A stretch of 25,999 nucleotides of DNA, taken from a virus. Location: positions 1-25,999 of IMG/VR virus record IMGVR_UViG_3300034104_005733; one strand, written 5' to 3'. Made by a program: the position numbers and the translations under genes. Below the pieces are notes generated by a model. The model was not told the origin of the DNA. It saw only the letters and a list, made by a program, of their open reading frames with translations, and searched no databases. Of this stretch, positions 18,002 through 25,999 are shown in pieces (within the stretch, counting starts at the first letter, position 1; every line of letters starts with the position of its first letter).

Positions 18002-19084
18002 ATGTCAATATATTCTATTCTTGTTACCAATAATGCACCTGGGTGTACCTCTGAAATCGAACAACAATTAACGGTAACGGAGTGTACTCAATACCTTGTT
18101 AGTCTTACACCAAATTCAAATTCAGTTGGGCCATTTAACATTTATTTAGATGATGTTATTTACTACTCTGCAGTAACTCGAAATAATTTTTTAGATGGAG
18201 TTGTTGTGAATGTGGATTGTATAAGTCCTACTCCATCACCAACACCTACTAATACTCCGACGCCAACACAAACTCCAACAAATACTGAGACACCTACTAA
18301 TACTCCTACTAATACTCCAACTCCTACTCAAACAGGTACGTCAGGATTAACACCTACCCCAACACCAACAAATACGGAAACTCCAACTCAAACGCCAACA
18401 AATACGGAAACTCCAACTAATACTCCAACTAATACACCTACAAATACGGGAACACCAACCCAAACTCCGACGCCTAGTATGGCGGCGTTCTATGCTTATA
18501 TCTTTGCGGAACCTCAAAACTCAACAGATGATACTGATTTACTTAACTTTGCGACAACAGGAGGAGCAATTGATTGGTATTCTTATTATTCTGCGACAGT
18601 TCCTAATAATAACTCAGGAAGTTACAGTAATGATTTAGATGTTTATGCTCATCAACCATCATTTATTAATGGTACAGGTGATTTTGTTAAACCTGACGAC
18701 TTAAAAGCTCCAATAGCTCAAGTTAATGGACAAATAATCAATGGTCTTAGTCAAAGTATTTACACATTTGGTTCAATAGAGGTTAATTCATCAATAGTTA
18801 CACCATCTGAAGAGTATTTTTATACTATTTGGATACCGTTAAACGGTGTTAATGGTTCTTTAACTGACATGACAATTGATGTTGGAACTAATCTTGGTGG
18901 TGATGAACTTTATAGTAATATTGGAACCATTGTTGGTACTACGGCACTTAATGTGACTGTTACATCCGGAGCAGCAATACCTGCTGGAACTTATCGAGTA
19001 TTATGGGTAAGTCCACAATTTATATTACCAATACTAACACCGTTATCAGGTTCACTATATTTTAGAGGTGACACTAAAAGTTAA
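18002..19084 (+). CDS. Fibre-like protein with Thr/Pro/Asn linker
   Basis: The 360-aa product has three parts. Residues 1-74 form a small beta module with cysteines at 15, 28 and 73 ([20 protein letters not shown] at 48-67 is typical). Residues 75-159 are a low-complexity linker built from TPTNTPT, TPTQTPT and TNTETPT units. Residues 160-360 are a globular beta-rich domain starting [13 protein letters not shown] and ending [12 protein letters not shown]. Such Thr/Pro linkers are extended and flexible and usually join binding modules in extracellular proteins. M160 could be an internal start, but no ribosome-binding site is visible there. The gene sits between the SprB-type and collagen-like genes, so a short fibre or adhesin role is likely. 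The family of the C-terminal domain is not recognised. Confidence 0.65.
   Translation: MSIYSILVTNNAPGCTSEIEQQLTVTECTQYLVSLTPNSNSVGPFNIYLDDVIYYSAVTRNNFLDGVVVNVDCISPTPSPTPTNTPTPTQTPTNTETPTNTPTNTPTPTQTGTSGLTPTPTPTNTETPTQTPTNTETPTNTPTNTPTNTGTPTQTPTPSMAAFYAYIFAEPQNSTDDTDLLNFATTGGAIDWYSYYSATVPNNNSGSYSNDLDVYAHQPSFINGTGDFVKPDDLKAPIAQVNGQIINGLSQSIYTFGSIEVNSSIVTPSEEYFYTIWIPLNGVNGSLTDMTIDVGTNLGGDELYSNIGTIVGTTALNVTVTSGAAIPAGTYRVLWVSPQFILPILTPLSGSLYFRGDTKS
18224..18478 (+). repeat. Low-complexity Thr/Pro/Asn-coding repeat
   Basis: About 85 codons built from short units such as actaatactcct, acaaatacgg and caaactccaaca. They encode alternating Thr with Pro, Asn, Gln or Glu. The DNA units are degenerate at synonymous sites, so the repeat is stronger in protein than in DNA. 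A short GTSGL interruption (residues 112-116) echoes the GTS triplets of the gene downstream. Confidence 0.85.
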
Positions 19085-19110
19085 TAAATAATAATAAAAT
19101 CAAACATAAA

Positions 19111-22100
19111 ATGGCGTTTCCATATAAAAATCCTACATCATTAAGTCTTCTAAATTCACCTGAAGGTGTTACTTTAACTAATCCACAAGGGACTAATTTT
19201 TCAGTGTCACAAGTTGGGGGTTATCAAGAGGTGTATTACACAGATAATTTAAAATTGACTTTTAGTGGTACCGGTACTCAAACACTTTCAGCAAACACTG
19301 TTCCAATACAGATTTCGGTACAACCAAATACGGGATTACAATGGACTATCTTAACACTTAATTCTGATAATATTTCGTCAGGGAGAAGAAGACTTGGAAT
19401 GCAAGTCTATGTTTATGAAACCGATACCGTTTATCAATATTACATACCTGATTACGATGTTTTATGGAATGGTCTTACGGGTTTAACAGGTAGTTCCGCT
19501 ATAACGCAACAATCAACATTTACTACAGTAAATGCTAGGTCTCAACAGGGTAGAGATTTTATTTCAGCTTGGACGGGGTCAACAATTGAAGGTGTTAATG
19601 GGGTTACAAGAGATAATGCCAAATGGAGAATAGTTAGTTCAACTGATATTCAAATAACAGGTGGTACATATTATTCCGCAACAACAACTTTAGATTTATT
19701 CAATAGTACAGGTGGTACGATATCAATATCAGGATTTAATGGTACTGTAACCGGTGGTACATATAATAGTGGTACTGAAACATTAACACTTAATAATAGT
19801 GATGGAAGTGAAGTAGAAATTTCAGGATTCACATCAGGTACAGGGTCGGCCCTTTCGGTTGGTGATGGTACTACTACAGTGTTTCCTGTTTCAGGTATTA
19901 CATTTGTTAACGCTACTGTAACTAATAATGGCAACGGTAATATTACCGTTACTACTTCTGCAGGAACAAGTGGGACTTCAGGTACAAGTGGAACTTCGGG
20001 TGTTAATGGAACATCGGGAACAAGTGGTACTTCAGGGACTAGTGGAACAACAGGGACAAGTGGTACTTCAGGGACTAGTGGAACAAGTGGGACCTCAGGA
20101 ACTAGTGGGACTTCAGGCACATCAGGGATTAATGGTACTTCAGGTACAAGTGGAACTTCAGGAACATCAGGTACTTCAGGGACTACCGGAACATCAGGGA
20201 CTAGTGGTATTGATGGAACATCAGGTACTAGCGGTATTGATGGAACATCGGGGACTTCAGGTATTGACGGAACATCAGGTACGAGTGGTATTGATGGAAC
20301 ATCAGGTACTAGCGGTATTGATGGAACATCGGGGACTTCAGGTATTGACGGAACATCAGGTACGAGTGGTATTGATGGAACATCAGGTACGAGTGGTATT
20401 GACGGAACATCAGGTACAAGTGGTATTGATGGGACATCGGGAACTAGCGGTATTGACGGAACGTCAGGGACTTCGGGTATTGACGGAACATCAGGGACTT
20501 CGGGTATTGACGGAACATCAGGTACAAGTGGTATTGATGGTACATCGGGGACAAGTGGTACGGATGGAACTTCAGGAACTAGCGGAACTTCAGGAACAGA
20601 TGGTACTTCAGGTACTAGTGGTATAGATGGTACTTCAGGAACAAGTGGTACGGATGGAACATCAGGGACTTCGGGTATTGACGGAACATCAGGTACTAGT
20701 GGTACGGATGGAACTTCAGGGACTAGTGGAACAACAGGGACATCAGGTACAGATGGTACTTCAGGTACTAGTGGTACTTCAGGTCTTAGTGGTGTAAATG
20801 GTACTTCAGGTACAAGTGGAACAACCGGTACTAGTGGTACAAGTGGAATTGATGGTACATCAGGTACTTCAGGTACTTCAGGTACATCTGGAACTAGTGG
20901 TATTGACGGAACATCGGGGACTTCAGGTACGAGTGGAACTAGCGGTACTTCAGGTATTGATGGAACTTCAGGCACTAGTGGTACATCAGGAATTGATGGT
21001 ACTTCAGGAACAAGCGGAACTTCAGGTATTGATGGTACATCAGGAACTAGCGGTATTGACGGAACTTCAGGAACAAGTGGTACAACCGGAACTAGTGGAA
21101 CATCAGGTATTGATGGTACTTCAGGTACAAGTGGAACATCAGGTATTGATGGAACTTCGGGTACCTCAGGTACAACAGGAACTTCAGGAACTAGTGGAAC
21201 TACGGGTACTTCAGGCACGAGTGGTACTTCAGGTACGAGTGGTATTGATGGAACTTCGGGAACTTCAGGTATTGACGGAACGTCAGGTACTAGTGGGACT
21301 GATGGTACTTCAGGAACTAGTGGAACTACAGGAACATCAGGTACTTCAGGGATAGATGGAACATCAGGAACCTCGGGAACAAGTGGAATAGATGGTACTT
21401 CAGGAACTAGTGGAACTACAGGTACTTCAGGAACTAGTGGAACTACAGGTACTTCAGGAACAAGTGGAACAGATGGTACATCAGGAACTAGCGGAACAGA
21501 TGGTACTTCAGGTACAAGTGGAACAGATGGTACATCAGGAACTTCAGGAACTTCAGGAACTAGCGGAACAGATGGTACTTCAGGTACAAGTGGAACAGAT
21601 GGTACTTCAGGTACAAGTGGAACTTCAGGGACTAGTGGAACAACAGGGACATCAGGTACAGATGGTACTTCAGGTACTTCAGGGACAAGCGGTACGGATG
21701 GTACATCGGGAACAAGTGGAACAGATGGTACTAGCGGTACAAGTGGAACAGATGGTACATCAGGAACAAGTGGTACATCAGGTACAGATGGTACATCAGG
21801 TACTTCAGGAACTTCAGGAATAGATGGAACATCAGGGACTAGTGGTGTTGATGGAACATCAGGTACATCAGGAACAAGTGGTATAGATGGTACTTCAGGT
21901 ACGAGTGGAACTTCAGGTATTAATGGAACATCAGGTACTAGCGGAACTTCGGGAATTGATGGGACTAGTGGAACAGATGGTACTTCAGGTACGAGTGGAA
22001 CGAATGGGACTTCAGGGACTAGTGGAACGGATGGAACTTCAGGTACTAGTGGTACTTCAGGAATAGACGGAACTTCAGGAACAAGTGGAATAGATGGAAC

Positions 22101-25100
22101 TTCGGGAACAAGTGGAACGGATGGTACTTCAGGTACAAGCGGTATAGATGGTACAAGTGGAACAAGTGGAACAGACGGAACTTCAGGAACTAGCGGTACA
22201 GATGGAACTTCAGGTACTAGTGGTACAGACGGAACTAGTGGTACTTCAGGTATTGATGGAACTTCAGGTACAAGTGGAATAGATGGAACTTCGGGAACAA
22301 GTGGAACAGATGGAACTTCAGGTACTAGTGGTACAGACGGAACTAGTGGTACTTCAGGTATTGATGGAACTTCAGGTACAAGTGGAATAGATGGAACTTC
22401 GGGAACAAGTGGAACAGATGGAACTTCAGGTACAAGTGGAACTTCAGGACTAAGTGGTGTTAATGGTACTTCAGGGACAAGTGGTACATCAGGAACAAGT
22501 GGAACTTCAGGTATTAATGGTACTTCAGGAACTAGCGGTACGGATGGAACTTCAGGTACATCAGGCACAAGTGGAATAGATGGAACTTCAGGAACAAGCG
22601 GAACTTCAGGAACGTCAGGTATTGATGGAACTTCAGGTACAAGTGGAACGGATGGTACTTCAGGTACATCAGGTACAAGTGGAATAGATGGTACAAGTGG
22701 TACATCAGGAACTTCAGGAACAGATGGAACATCAGGAACTTCAGGAACAGATGGAACATCAGGTACAACAGGTACAAGTGGAACAAGTGGTACGGATGGT
22801 ACTTCAGGAACTAGCGGTACAGATGGTACTTCGGGAACTAGCGGTACAGATGGTACTTCAGGTACAAGCGGTACAGATGGTACTTCAGGTACTAGTGGAA
22901 CAAGTGGAACAACGGGTACTTCAGGAACTAGCGGAATAGATGGAACATCAGGAACAAGTGGTACGGATGGTACTTCAGGAACTAGCGGTACAGATGGTAC
23001 TTCGGGAACTAGCGGTACAGATGGTACTTCGGGAACTAGCGGAATAGATGGTACATCAGGAACTAGCGGAATAGATGGTACTTCAGGTACTAGTGGAACA
23101 AGTGGAACAACGGGTACTTCAGGAACTAGCGGAATAGATGGTACTTCAGGTACAAGCGGTATAGATGGTACTTCAGGAACTAGCGGTACAGACGGTACTT
23201 CAGGAACAAGTGGAACGGATGGTACATCAGGTACTAGCGGAACAGATGGAACTTCAGGTACGGATGGTACTTCAGGAACAAGCGGTACAGATGGTACTTC
23301 GGGAACTAGTGGTACAGACGGAACTTCAGGAACTAGTGGTACAGACGGAACTAGTGGTACTTCAGGAACAGATGGTACTTCAGGAACAGATGGTACATCA
23401 GGAACTAGCGGTACTAGTGGTACTAGCGGAACAACAGGTACAAGTGGAACATCAGGTTCAAGCGGAACAGATGGTACATCAGGAACTAGTGGAACTTCAG
23501 GTACAGATGGTACATCAGGTACTTCGGGAACAACAGGAACAAGTGGAACTTCAGGTACTGACGGAACCAGTGGCACTTCGGGTATGGATGGTACTTCAGG
23601 AACTAGCGGAACAGATGGAACTAGCGGTACATCAGGTACGACAGGAACAAGTGGTACTTCAGGAATTAGCGGAACTTCGGGAACAACAGGTACATCAGGA
23701 ACTAGTGGAACAGATGGTACTTCAGGAACTAGTGGTACGGATGGAACAAGTGGTACTTCAGGAACAAGTGGAACGGATGGTACATCAGGAACATCAGGTA
23801 CAGATGGAACTAGCGGAACTTCAGGTACAGACGGAACTTCAGGAACAAGCGGAACAGATGGTACTTCAGGGACTAGCGGAACAGACGGAACTAGCGGTAC
23901 TTCAGGTACGGATGGTACTTCGGGAACTAGCGGAACAGACGGAACAAGCGGAACATCAGGAACTAGTGGTACTTCGGGTACAACAGGTACTTCAGGTACA
24001 AGTGGAACGGATGGAACTAGCGGAACTTCAGGAACAACAGGAACTAGCGGAACTTCAGGGACTTCAGGGACAGACGGAACTAGCGGAACATCAGGTACTT
24101 CAGGAACTAGCGGAACTACAGGAACAAGTGGAACTTCAGGAACAGACGGTACATCAGGTACTTCAGGAACGACAGGAACAAGTGGTACATCAGGGATTGA
24201 TGGAACTTCAGGAACTAGTGGTACTTCAGGTACAAGTGGAACAACAGGTACAAGTGGGACTAGCGGTACTTCAGGGACTAGCGGAACTTCAGGAACTTCG
24301 GGAACAGATGGTACTTCAGGAACTAGTGGAACTACAGGAACAAGTGGGACTTCGGGAACGACAGGAACAAGTGGGACTTCGGGAACAACAGGAACAAGTG
24401 GAACTTCAGGAGTAAATGGATTGTCATCTAATGTGTTTTTATATCGAGCAAAAACAAACGCACAGTCAGGAGACCCGGGTGACGGATACATACTTTGGAA
24501 TAATGCGACTCTGATAGACTCAACGAGTATTAATATAGACCATATTGACGATGAAGGTGAAGATATCGATGTATTATTGGCTCTAATACAGTTGAATCAA
24601 AAAATTATAATTCAAGATAGAAATAATTCAGATAACTATCAAATTTGGGTTGTAAGTGGGACACCTGTCGATGCTGGAAATGCGTATTGGACTTACCCTG
24701 TGACACTATTTAGTTCAAGTGGAACGGCTAACTTCACAAATAATCATGAAATTTTATTATTTATAACACCATTCCAAGGTACAAGTGGAACTTCAGGTTC
24801 AAGCGGTACATCAGGTACAAGTGGAACTTCAGGGACTAGTGGTACATCAGGAATTGATGGGACTTCAGGGACTAGTGGTACATCAGGAATTGATGGGACT
24901 TCAGGTACAAGTGGAACTTCTGGTTTAAACGGAACTTCAGGTACAAGTGGTACTAGCGGAACAACAGGTACCTCAGGTACAAGCGGTACTTCAGGGATTG
25001 ATGGAACATCAGGAACTAGCGGTACAACAGGTACAAGTGGAACTTCAGGAATTGATGGTACATCAGGAACTAGCGGTACTTCAGGAACAACAGGTACTTC

Positions 25101-25999
25101 AGGTACATCAGGAATTGATGGTACGTCAGGAACTAGCGGTACTTCAGGAACAACAGGTACAAGTGGTACGTCGGGTATTTCAGGAACTTCAGGTACATCA
25201 GGTACAAGTGGAACTTCAGGTACTAGTGGAACATCAGGTACTAGTGGAACATCAGGAATTGATGGAACATCAGGAACTAGTGGAACGTCAGGTATTAATG
25301 GTACTTCAGGAACTAGCGGGACTTCAGGTACAAGCGGAACTTCAGGGATAGATGGAACTAGCGGTACTTCAGGTACAACCGGAACGAGTGGAACTTCAGG
25401 TACATCAGGAACTAGTGGTACTTCAGGAATTGATGGAACTAGTGGTACTTCAGGAACTAGTGGAACGACAGGTACTTCAGGTACAAGTGGTACATCAGGT
25501 ACAAGTGGAACTTCAGGTATTGATGGTACATCAGGTACAAGTGGAACTTCAGGAACTAGCGGTACTTCAGGTACTTCTGGGACAACCGGAACGAGTGGAA
25601 CTTCAGGTATTAACGGAACTTCGGGTACATCAGGAACTAGTGGAACTACAGGTACAAGTGGAACTACAGGTACTAGTGGTACAACAGGTACTTCGGGAAC
25701 TTCGGGTGTTAATGGTACTTCAGGTACATCAGGAACAACGGGTACTTCAGGAACTACAGGTACATCAGGAACTACGGGAACTAGCGGTACTTCAGGTACA
25801 ACAGGTACGTCAGGAACTTCGGGTGTAAATGGAACTTCAGGAACTAGTGGAACAACAGGTACTAGTGGTACATCAGGTGTTAATGGTACTTCAGGTACAT
25901 CAGGAACAACGGGTACTTCAGGAACTACAGGTACATCAGGAACTACGGGAACTAGCGGTACTTCAGGTACAACAGGTACGTCAGGAACTTCGGGTGTAA
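19111..25999 (+). CDS. Giant collagen-like tail fibre protein (3' end missing)
   Basis: The reading frame opens at the ATG at 19111, 26 bases after the previous stop, and is still open at the window end (2296 codons plus one base), so the C-terminus is missing. Residues 1-284 are non-repetitive and beta-prone. They include two related modules of about 31 residues, starting near 182 (ITGGTYYSATTTLDLFN) and 213 (VTGGTYNSGTETLTLNN). Residues 285-1770 are Gly-X-Y triplets, mainly GTS with GTD, GID, GTT, GVN and GIN and no Pro. Residues 1771-1889 form a globular island, then triplets resume to the end. Collagen-like triplets form trimeric rods in phage fibres and other surface proteins. The gene follows other adhesin-like genes, so it is probably a long fibre. 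Codon use of the N-terminal region and island matches the neighbouring genes. The start has no clear Shine-Dalgarno sequence. Confidence 0.85.
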   Translation, partial: MAFPYKNPTSLSLLNSPEGVTLTNPQGTNFSVSQVGGYQEVYYTDNLKLTFSGTGTQTLSANTVPIQISVQPNTGLQWTILTLNSDNISSGRRRLGMQVYVYETDTVYQYYIPDYDVLWNGLTGLTGSSAITQQSTFTTVNARSQQGRDFISAWTGSTIEGVNGVTRDNAKWRIVSSTDIQITGGTYYSATTTLDLFNSTGGTISISGFNGTVTGGTYNSGTETLTLNNSDGSEVEISGFTSGTGSALSVGDGTTTVFPVSGITFVNATVTNNGNGNITVTTSAGTSGTSGTSGTSGVNGTSGTSGTSGTSGTTGTSGTSGTSGTSGTSGTSGTSGTSGINGTSGTSGTSGTSGTSGTTGTSGTSGIDGTSGTSGIDGTSGTSGIDGTSGTSGIDGTSGTSGIDGTSGTSGIDGTSGTSGIDGTSGTSGIDGTSGTSGIDGTSGTSGIDGTSGTSGIDGTSGTSGIDGTSGTSGIDGTSGTSGTDGTSGTSGTSGTDGTSGTSGIDGTSGTSGTDGTSGTSGIDGTSGTSGTDGTSGTSGTTGTSGTDGTSGTSGTSGLSGVNGTSGTSGTTGTSGTSGIDGTSGTSGTSGTSGTSGIDGTSGTSGTSGTSGTSGIDGTSGTSGTSGIDGTSGTSGTSGIDGTSGTSGIDGTSGTSGTTGTSGTSGIDGTSGTSGTSGIDGTSGTSGTTGTSGTSGTTGTSGTSGTSGTSGIDGTSGTSGIDGTSGTSGTDGTSGTSGTTGTSGTSGIDGTSGTSGTSGIDGTSGTSGTTGTSGTSGTTGTSGTSGTDGTSGTSGTDGTSGTSGTDGTSGTSGTSGTSGTDGTSGTSGTDGTSGTSGTSGTSGTTGTSGTDGTSGTSGTSGTDGTSGTSGTDGTSGTSGTDGTSGTSGTSGTDGTSGTSGTSGIDGTSGTSGVDGTSGTSGTSGIDGTSGTSGTSGINGTSGTSGTSGIDGTSGTDGTSGTSGTNGTSGTSGTDGTSGTSGTSGIDGTSGTSGIDGTSGTSGTDGTSGTSGIDGTSGTSGTDGTSGTSGTDGTSGTSGTDGTSGTSGIDGTSGTSGIDGTSGTSGTDGTSGTSGTDGTSGTSGIDGTSGTSGIDGTSGTSGTDGTSGTSGTSGLSGVNGTSGTSGTSGTSGTSGINGTSGTSGTDGTSGTSGTSGIDGTSGTSGTSGTSGIDGTSGTSGTDGTSGTSGTSGIDGTSGTSGTSGTDGTSGTSGTDGTSGTTGTSGTSGTDGTSGTSGTDGTSGTSGTDGTSGTSGTDGTSGTSGTSGTTGTSGTSGIDGTSGTSGTDGTSGTSGTDGTSGTSGTDGTSGTSGIDGTSGTSGIDGTSGTSGTSGTTGTSGTSGIDGTSGTSGIDGTSGTSGTDGTSGTSGTDGTSGTSGTDGTSGTDGTSGTSGTDGTSGTSGTDGTSGTSGTDGTSGTSGTDGTSGTDGTSGTSGTSGTSGTTGTSGTSGSSGTDGTSGTSGTSGTDGTSGTSGTTGTSGTSGTDGTSGTSGMDGTSGTSGTDGTSGTSGTTGTSGTSGISGTSGTTGTSGTSGTDGTSGTSGTDGTSGTSGTSGTDGTSGTSGTDGTSGTSGTDGTSGTSGTDGTSGTSGTDGTSGTSGTDGTSGTSGTDGTSGTSGTSGTSGTTGTSGTSGTDGTSGTSGTTGTSGTSGTSGTDGTSGTSGTSGTSGTTGTSGTSGTDGTSGTSGTTGTSGTSGIDGTSGTSGTSGTSGTTGTSGTSGTSGTSGTSGTSGTDGTSGTSGTTGTSGTSGTTGTSGTSGTTGTSGTSGVNGLSSNVFLYRAKTNAQSGDPGDGYILWNNATLIDSTSINIDHIDDEGEDIDVLLALIQLNQKIIIQDRNNSDNYQIWVVSGTPVDAGNAYWTYPVTLFSSSGTANFTNNHEILLFITPFQGTSGTSGSSGTSGTSGTSGTSGTSGIDGTSGTSGTSGIDGTSGTSGTSGLNGTSGTSGTSGTTGTSGTSGTSGIDGTSGTSGTTGTSGTSGIDGTSGTSGTSGTTGTSGTSGIDGTSGTSGTSGTTGTSGTSGISGTSGTSGTSGTSGTSGTSGTSGTSGIDGTSGTSGTSGINGTSGTSGTSGTSGTSGIDGTSGTSGTTGTSGTSGTSGTSGTSGIDGTSGTSGTSGTTGTSGTSGTSGTSGTSGIDGTSGTSGTSGTSGTSGTSGTTGTSGTSGINGTSGTSGTSGTTGTSGTTGTSGTTGTSGTSGVNGTSGTSGTTGTSGTTGTSGTTGTSGTSGTTGTSGTSGVNGTSGTSGTTGTSGTSGVNGTSGTSGTTGTSGTTGTSGTTGTSGTSGTTGTSGTSGV
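20221..20382 (+). repeat. Perfect 81-bp tandem duplication inside the fibre repeat
   Basis: Positions 20221-20301 and 20302-20382 are identical, including every synonymous base. The unit encodes 27 residues (three G-I-D/GTS/GTS nonamers). The surrounding units differ at synonymous sites, so this marks a recent slippage or unequal-recombination event. Confidence 0.85.
22201..22416 (+). repeat. Perfect 108-bp tandem duplication inside the fibre repeat
   Basis: Positions 22201-22308 and 22309-22416 are identical copies of a 36-residue unit starting gatggaacttcaggtactag. The exact match at all synonymous sites indicates a recent in-frame expansion. Confidence 0.85.
24421..24777 (+). other. Globular island domain within the collagen-like fibre
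   Basis: These 119 codons (residues 1771-1889) stay in frame with the flanking triplets but contain no Gly-X-Y repeat. The segment has a normal globular composition: LSSNVFLYRAK at the start, an acidic HIDDEGEDIDVLL stretch, KIIIQDRNNSDNYQIWVVSG in the middle and NNHEILLFITPFQ at the end. It looks like a compact beta domain inserted as a knob in the rod. It could be a receptor-binding or trimer-nucleating module. The family is not named with confidence. Confidence 0.75.
24826..24897 (+). repeat. Perfect 36-bp tandem duplication
   Basis: Positions 24826-24861 and 24862-24897 are identical copies of a 12-residue unit (TSGTSGTSGIDG). They lie near the start of the second triplet block, just after the island domain. 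Confidence 0.8.
25705..25999 (+). repeat. Long exact repeat with 171-bp period at the window end
   Basis: The sequence starting at 25705 (ggtgttaatggtacttcagg) recurs at 25876 and matches base for base for the 124 bases available before the window ends. The period is 171 bases (57 residues). Identity at all synonymous sites indicates recent duplication, and the true copy number past the edge cannot be seen. Confidence 0.85.

Larger units (their letters stand above)
19963..24420 (+). repeat. Collagen-like Gly-X-Y coding repeat, block 1
   Basis: About 4.46 kb made of 9-base triplet units, each Gly followed by Thr/Ile/Val/Leu and then Ser/Asp/Thr/Asn. Many stretches have a higher 27-base period encoding G(I/T)D-GTS-GTS, especially 20206-20640. 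Serine is written tca, agt, agc or tcg and glycine gga, ggt or ggg, in shuffled combinations, so adjacent units often differ in DNA while being identical in protein. I saw no break in the Gly-X-Y register but did not check every triplet. Confidence 0.92.
24778..25999 (+). repeat. Collagen-like Gly-X-Y coding repeat, block 2
   Basis: The triplet repeat resumes straight after the island and continues to the window end. It uses more GTT and GIN/GVN triplets than block 1 and lacks the GTD triplets common there. The last bases (tcaggaacttcgggtgta) are still in register, so the block extends beyond the window. Confidence 0.9.

Noticed and set aside
18479-19084. A separate gene starting at the internal ATG (M160) after the Thr/Pro linker
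   Set aside because: The frame is continuous with the upstream module and no ribosome-binding site precedes 18479, so one multidomain protein is simpler.
19671-24491. A 1606-aa minus-strand open frame rich in VPLVPEVP repeats
   Set aside because: It is the exact antisense of the Gly-X-Y coding repeat. It also runs over the non-repeat part of the fibre gene with no independent support, and no other gene in the window is on this strand. Its composition follows directly from the triplet codons.
19928-25828. Several forward open frames of 80-416 aa rich in Leu, Gln, Val and Glu
   Set aside because: They lie out of frame inside the collagen-like gene, and their sequence is simply the shifted reading of ggaacttcaggtacaagt-type units.
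19963-25999. A CRISPR-like or satellite repeat array
   Set aside because: The units are directly adjacent with no unique spacers, keep a perfect codon register and encode Gly-X-Y, so the array is a protein-coding repeat.

Overview
The window is a late structural-gene segment of an AT-rich, contractile-tailed (T4-like or myovirus-type) phage. It runs from the baseplate wedge genes into the fibre and adhesin genes. Every complete gene is on the + strand and genes are packed tightly: TAATG stop/start overlaps occur at 10442, 12486, 15473 and 17608, and longer overlaps at 7931-7938 and 9618-9631. No stretch longer than about 100 bases lacks a gene. I see no tRNA, transposase, integrase or CRISPR array. 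The host is probably a member of Bacteroidota. That rests mainly on a 711-aa gene built from SprB-type repeats (the Flavobacterium gliding-adhesin repeat), together with AT-rich codon use and mostly weak ribosome-binding sites. The host call is inference.

Layout. Positions 1-78 are the tail end of an unidentified gene, followed by a strong Rho-independent terminator (101-130). A gp25/GPW baseplate wedge gene (173-643) and a gp6/J-like wedge gene (650-2488) follow. Next comes a block of large beta-rich proteins I cannot name: 1784 aa with a long hydrophobic stretch, then 566 aa, 274 aa, 363 aa with a PKD-like domain, and 302 aa. A 995-aa gene (12486-15473) has a segment resembling P2 gpI/T4 gp7, which would complete the wedge core gp25-gp6-gp7 (P2 W-J-I).

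From 15473 on, the genes look like surface or adhesion components: the SprB-repeat protein, a 101-aa Cys-containing protein, a 360-aa protein with an 85-residue Thr/Pro/Asn linker, and a giant collagen-like fibre gene. The fibre gene starts at 19111 and is still open at the window end (at least 2296 codons). It has a non-repetitive N-terminal region of about 284 aa, about 1486 residues of uninterrupted-looking Gly-X-Y triplets (GTS, GTD, GID, GTT), a 119-aa globular island, then at least 407 more residues of triplets.

How they fit together: the wedge proteins would form the inner baseplate, the middle genes probably the peripheral baseplate and fibre attachment, and the last four genes the long thin host-contact structures. 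The long open frames on the opposite strand and in the other forward frame across 19.7-25.8 kb (Val-Pro-rich, and Leu/Gln/Val/Glu-rich) are by-products of the triplet-repeat DNA and are not annotated as genes.
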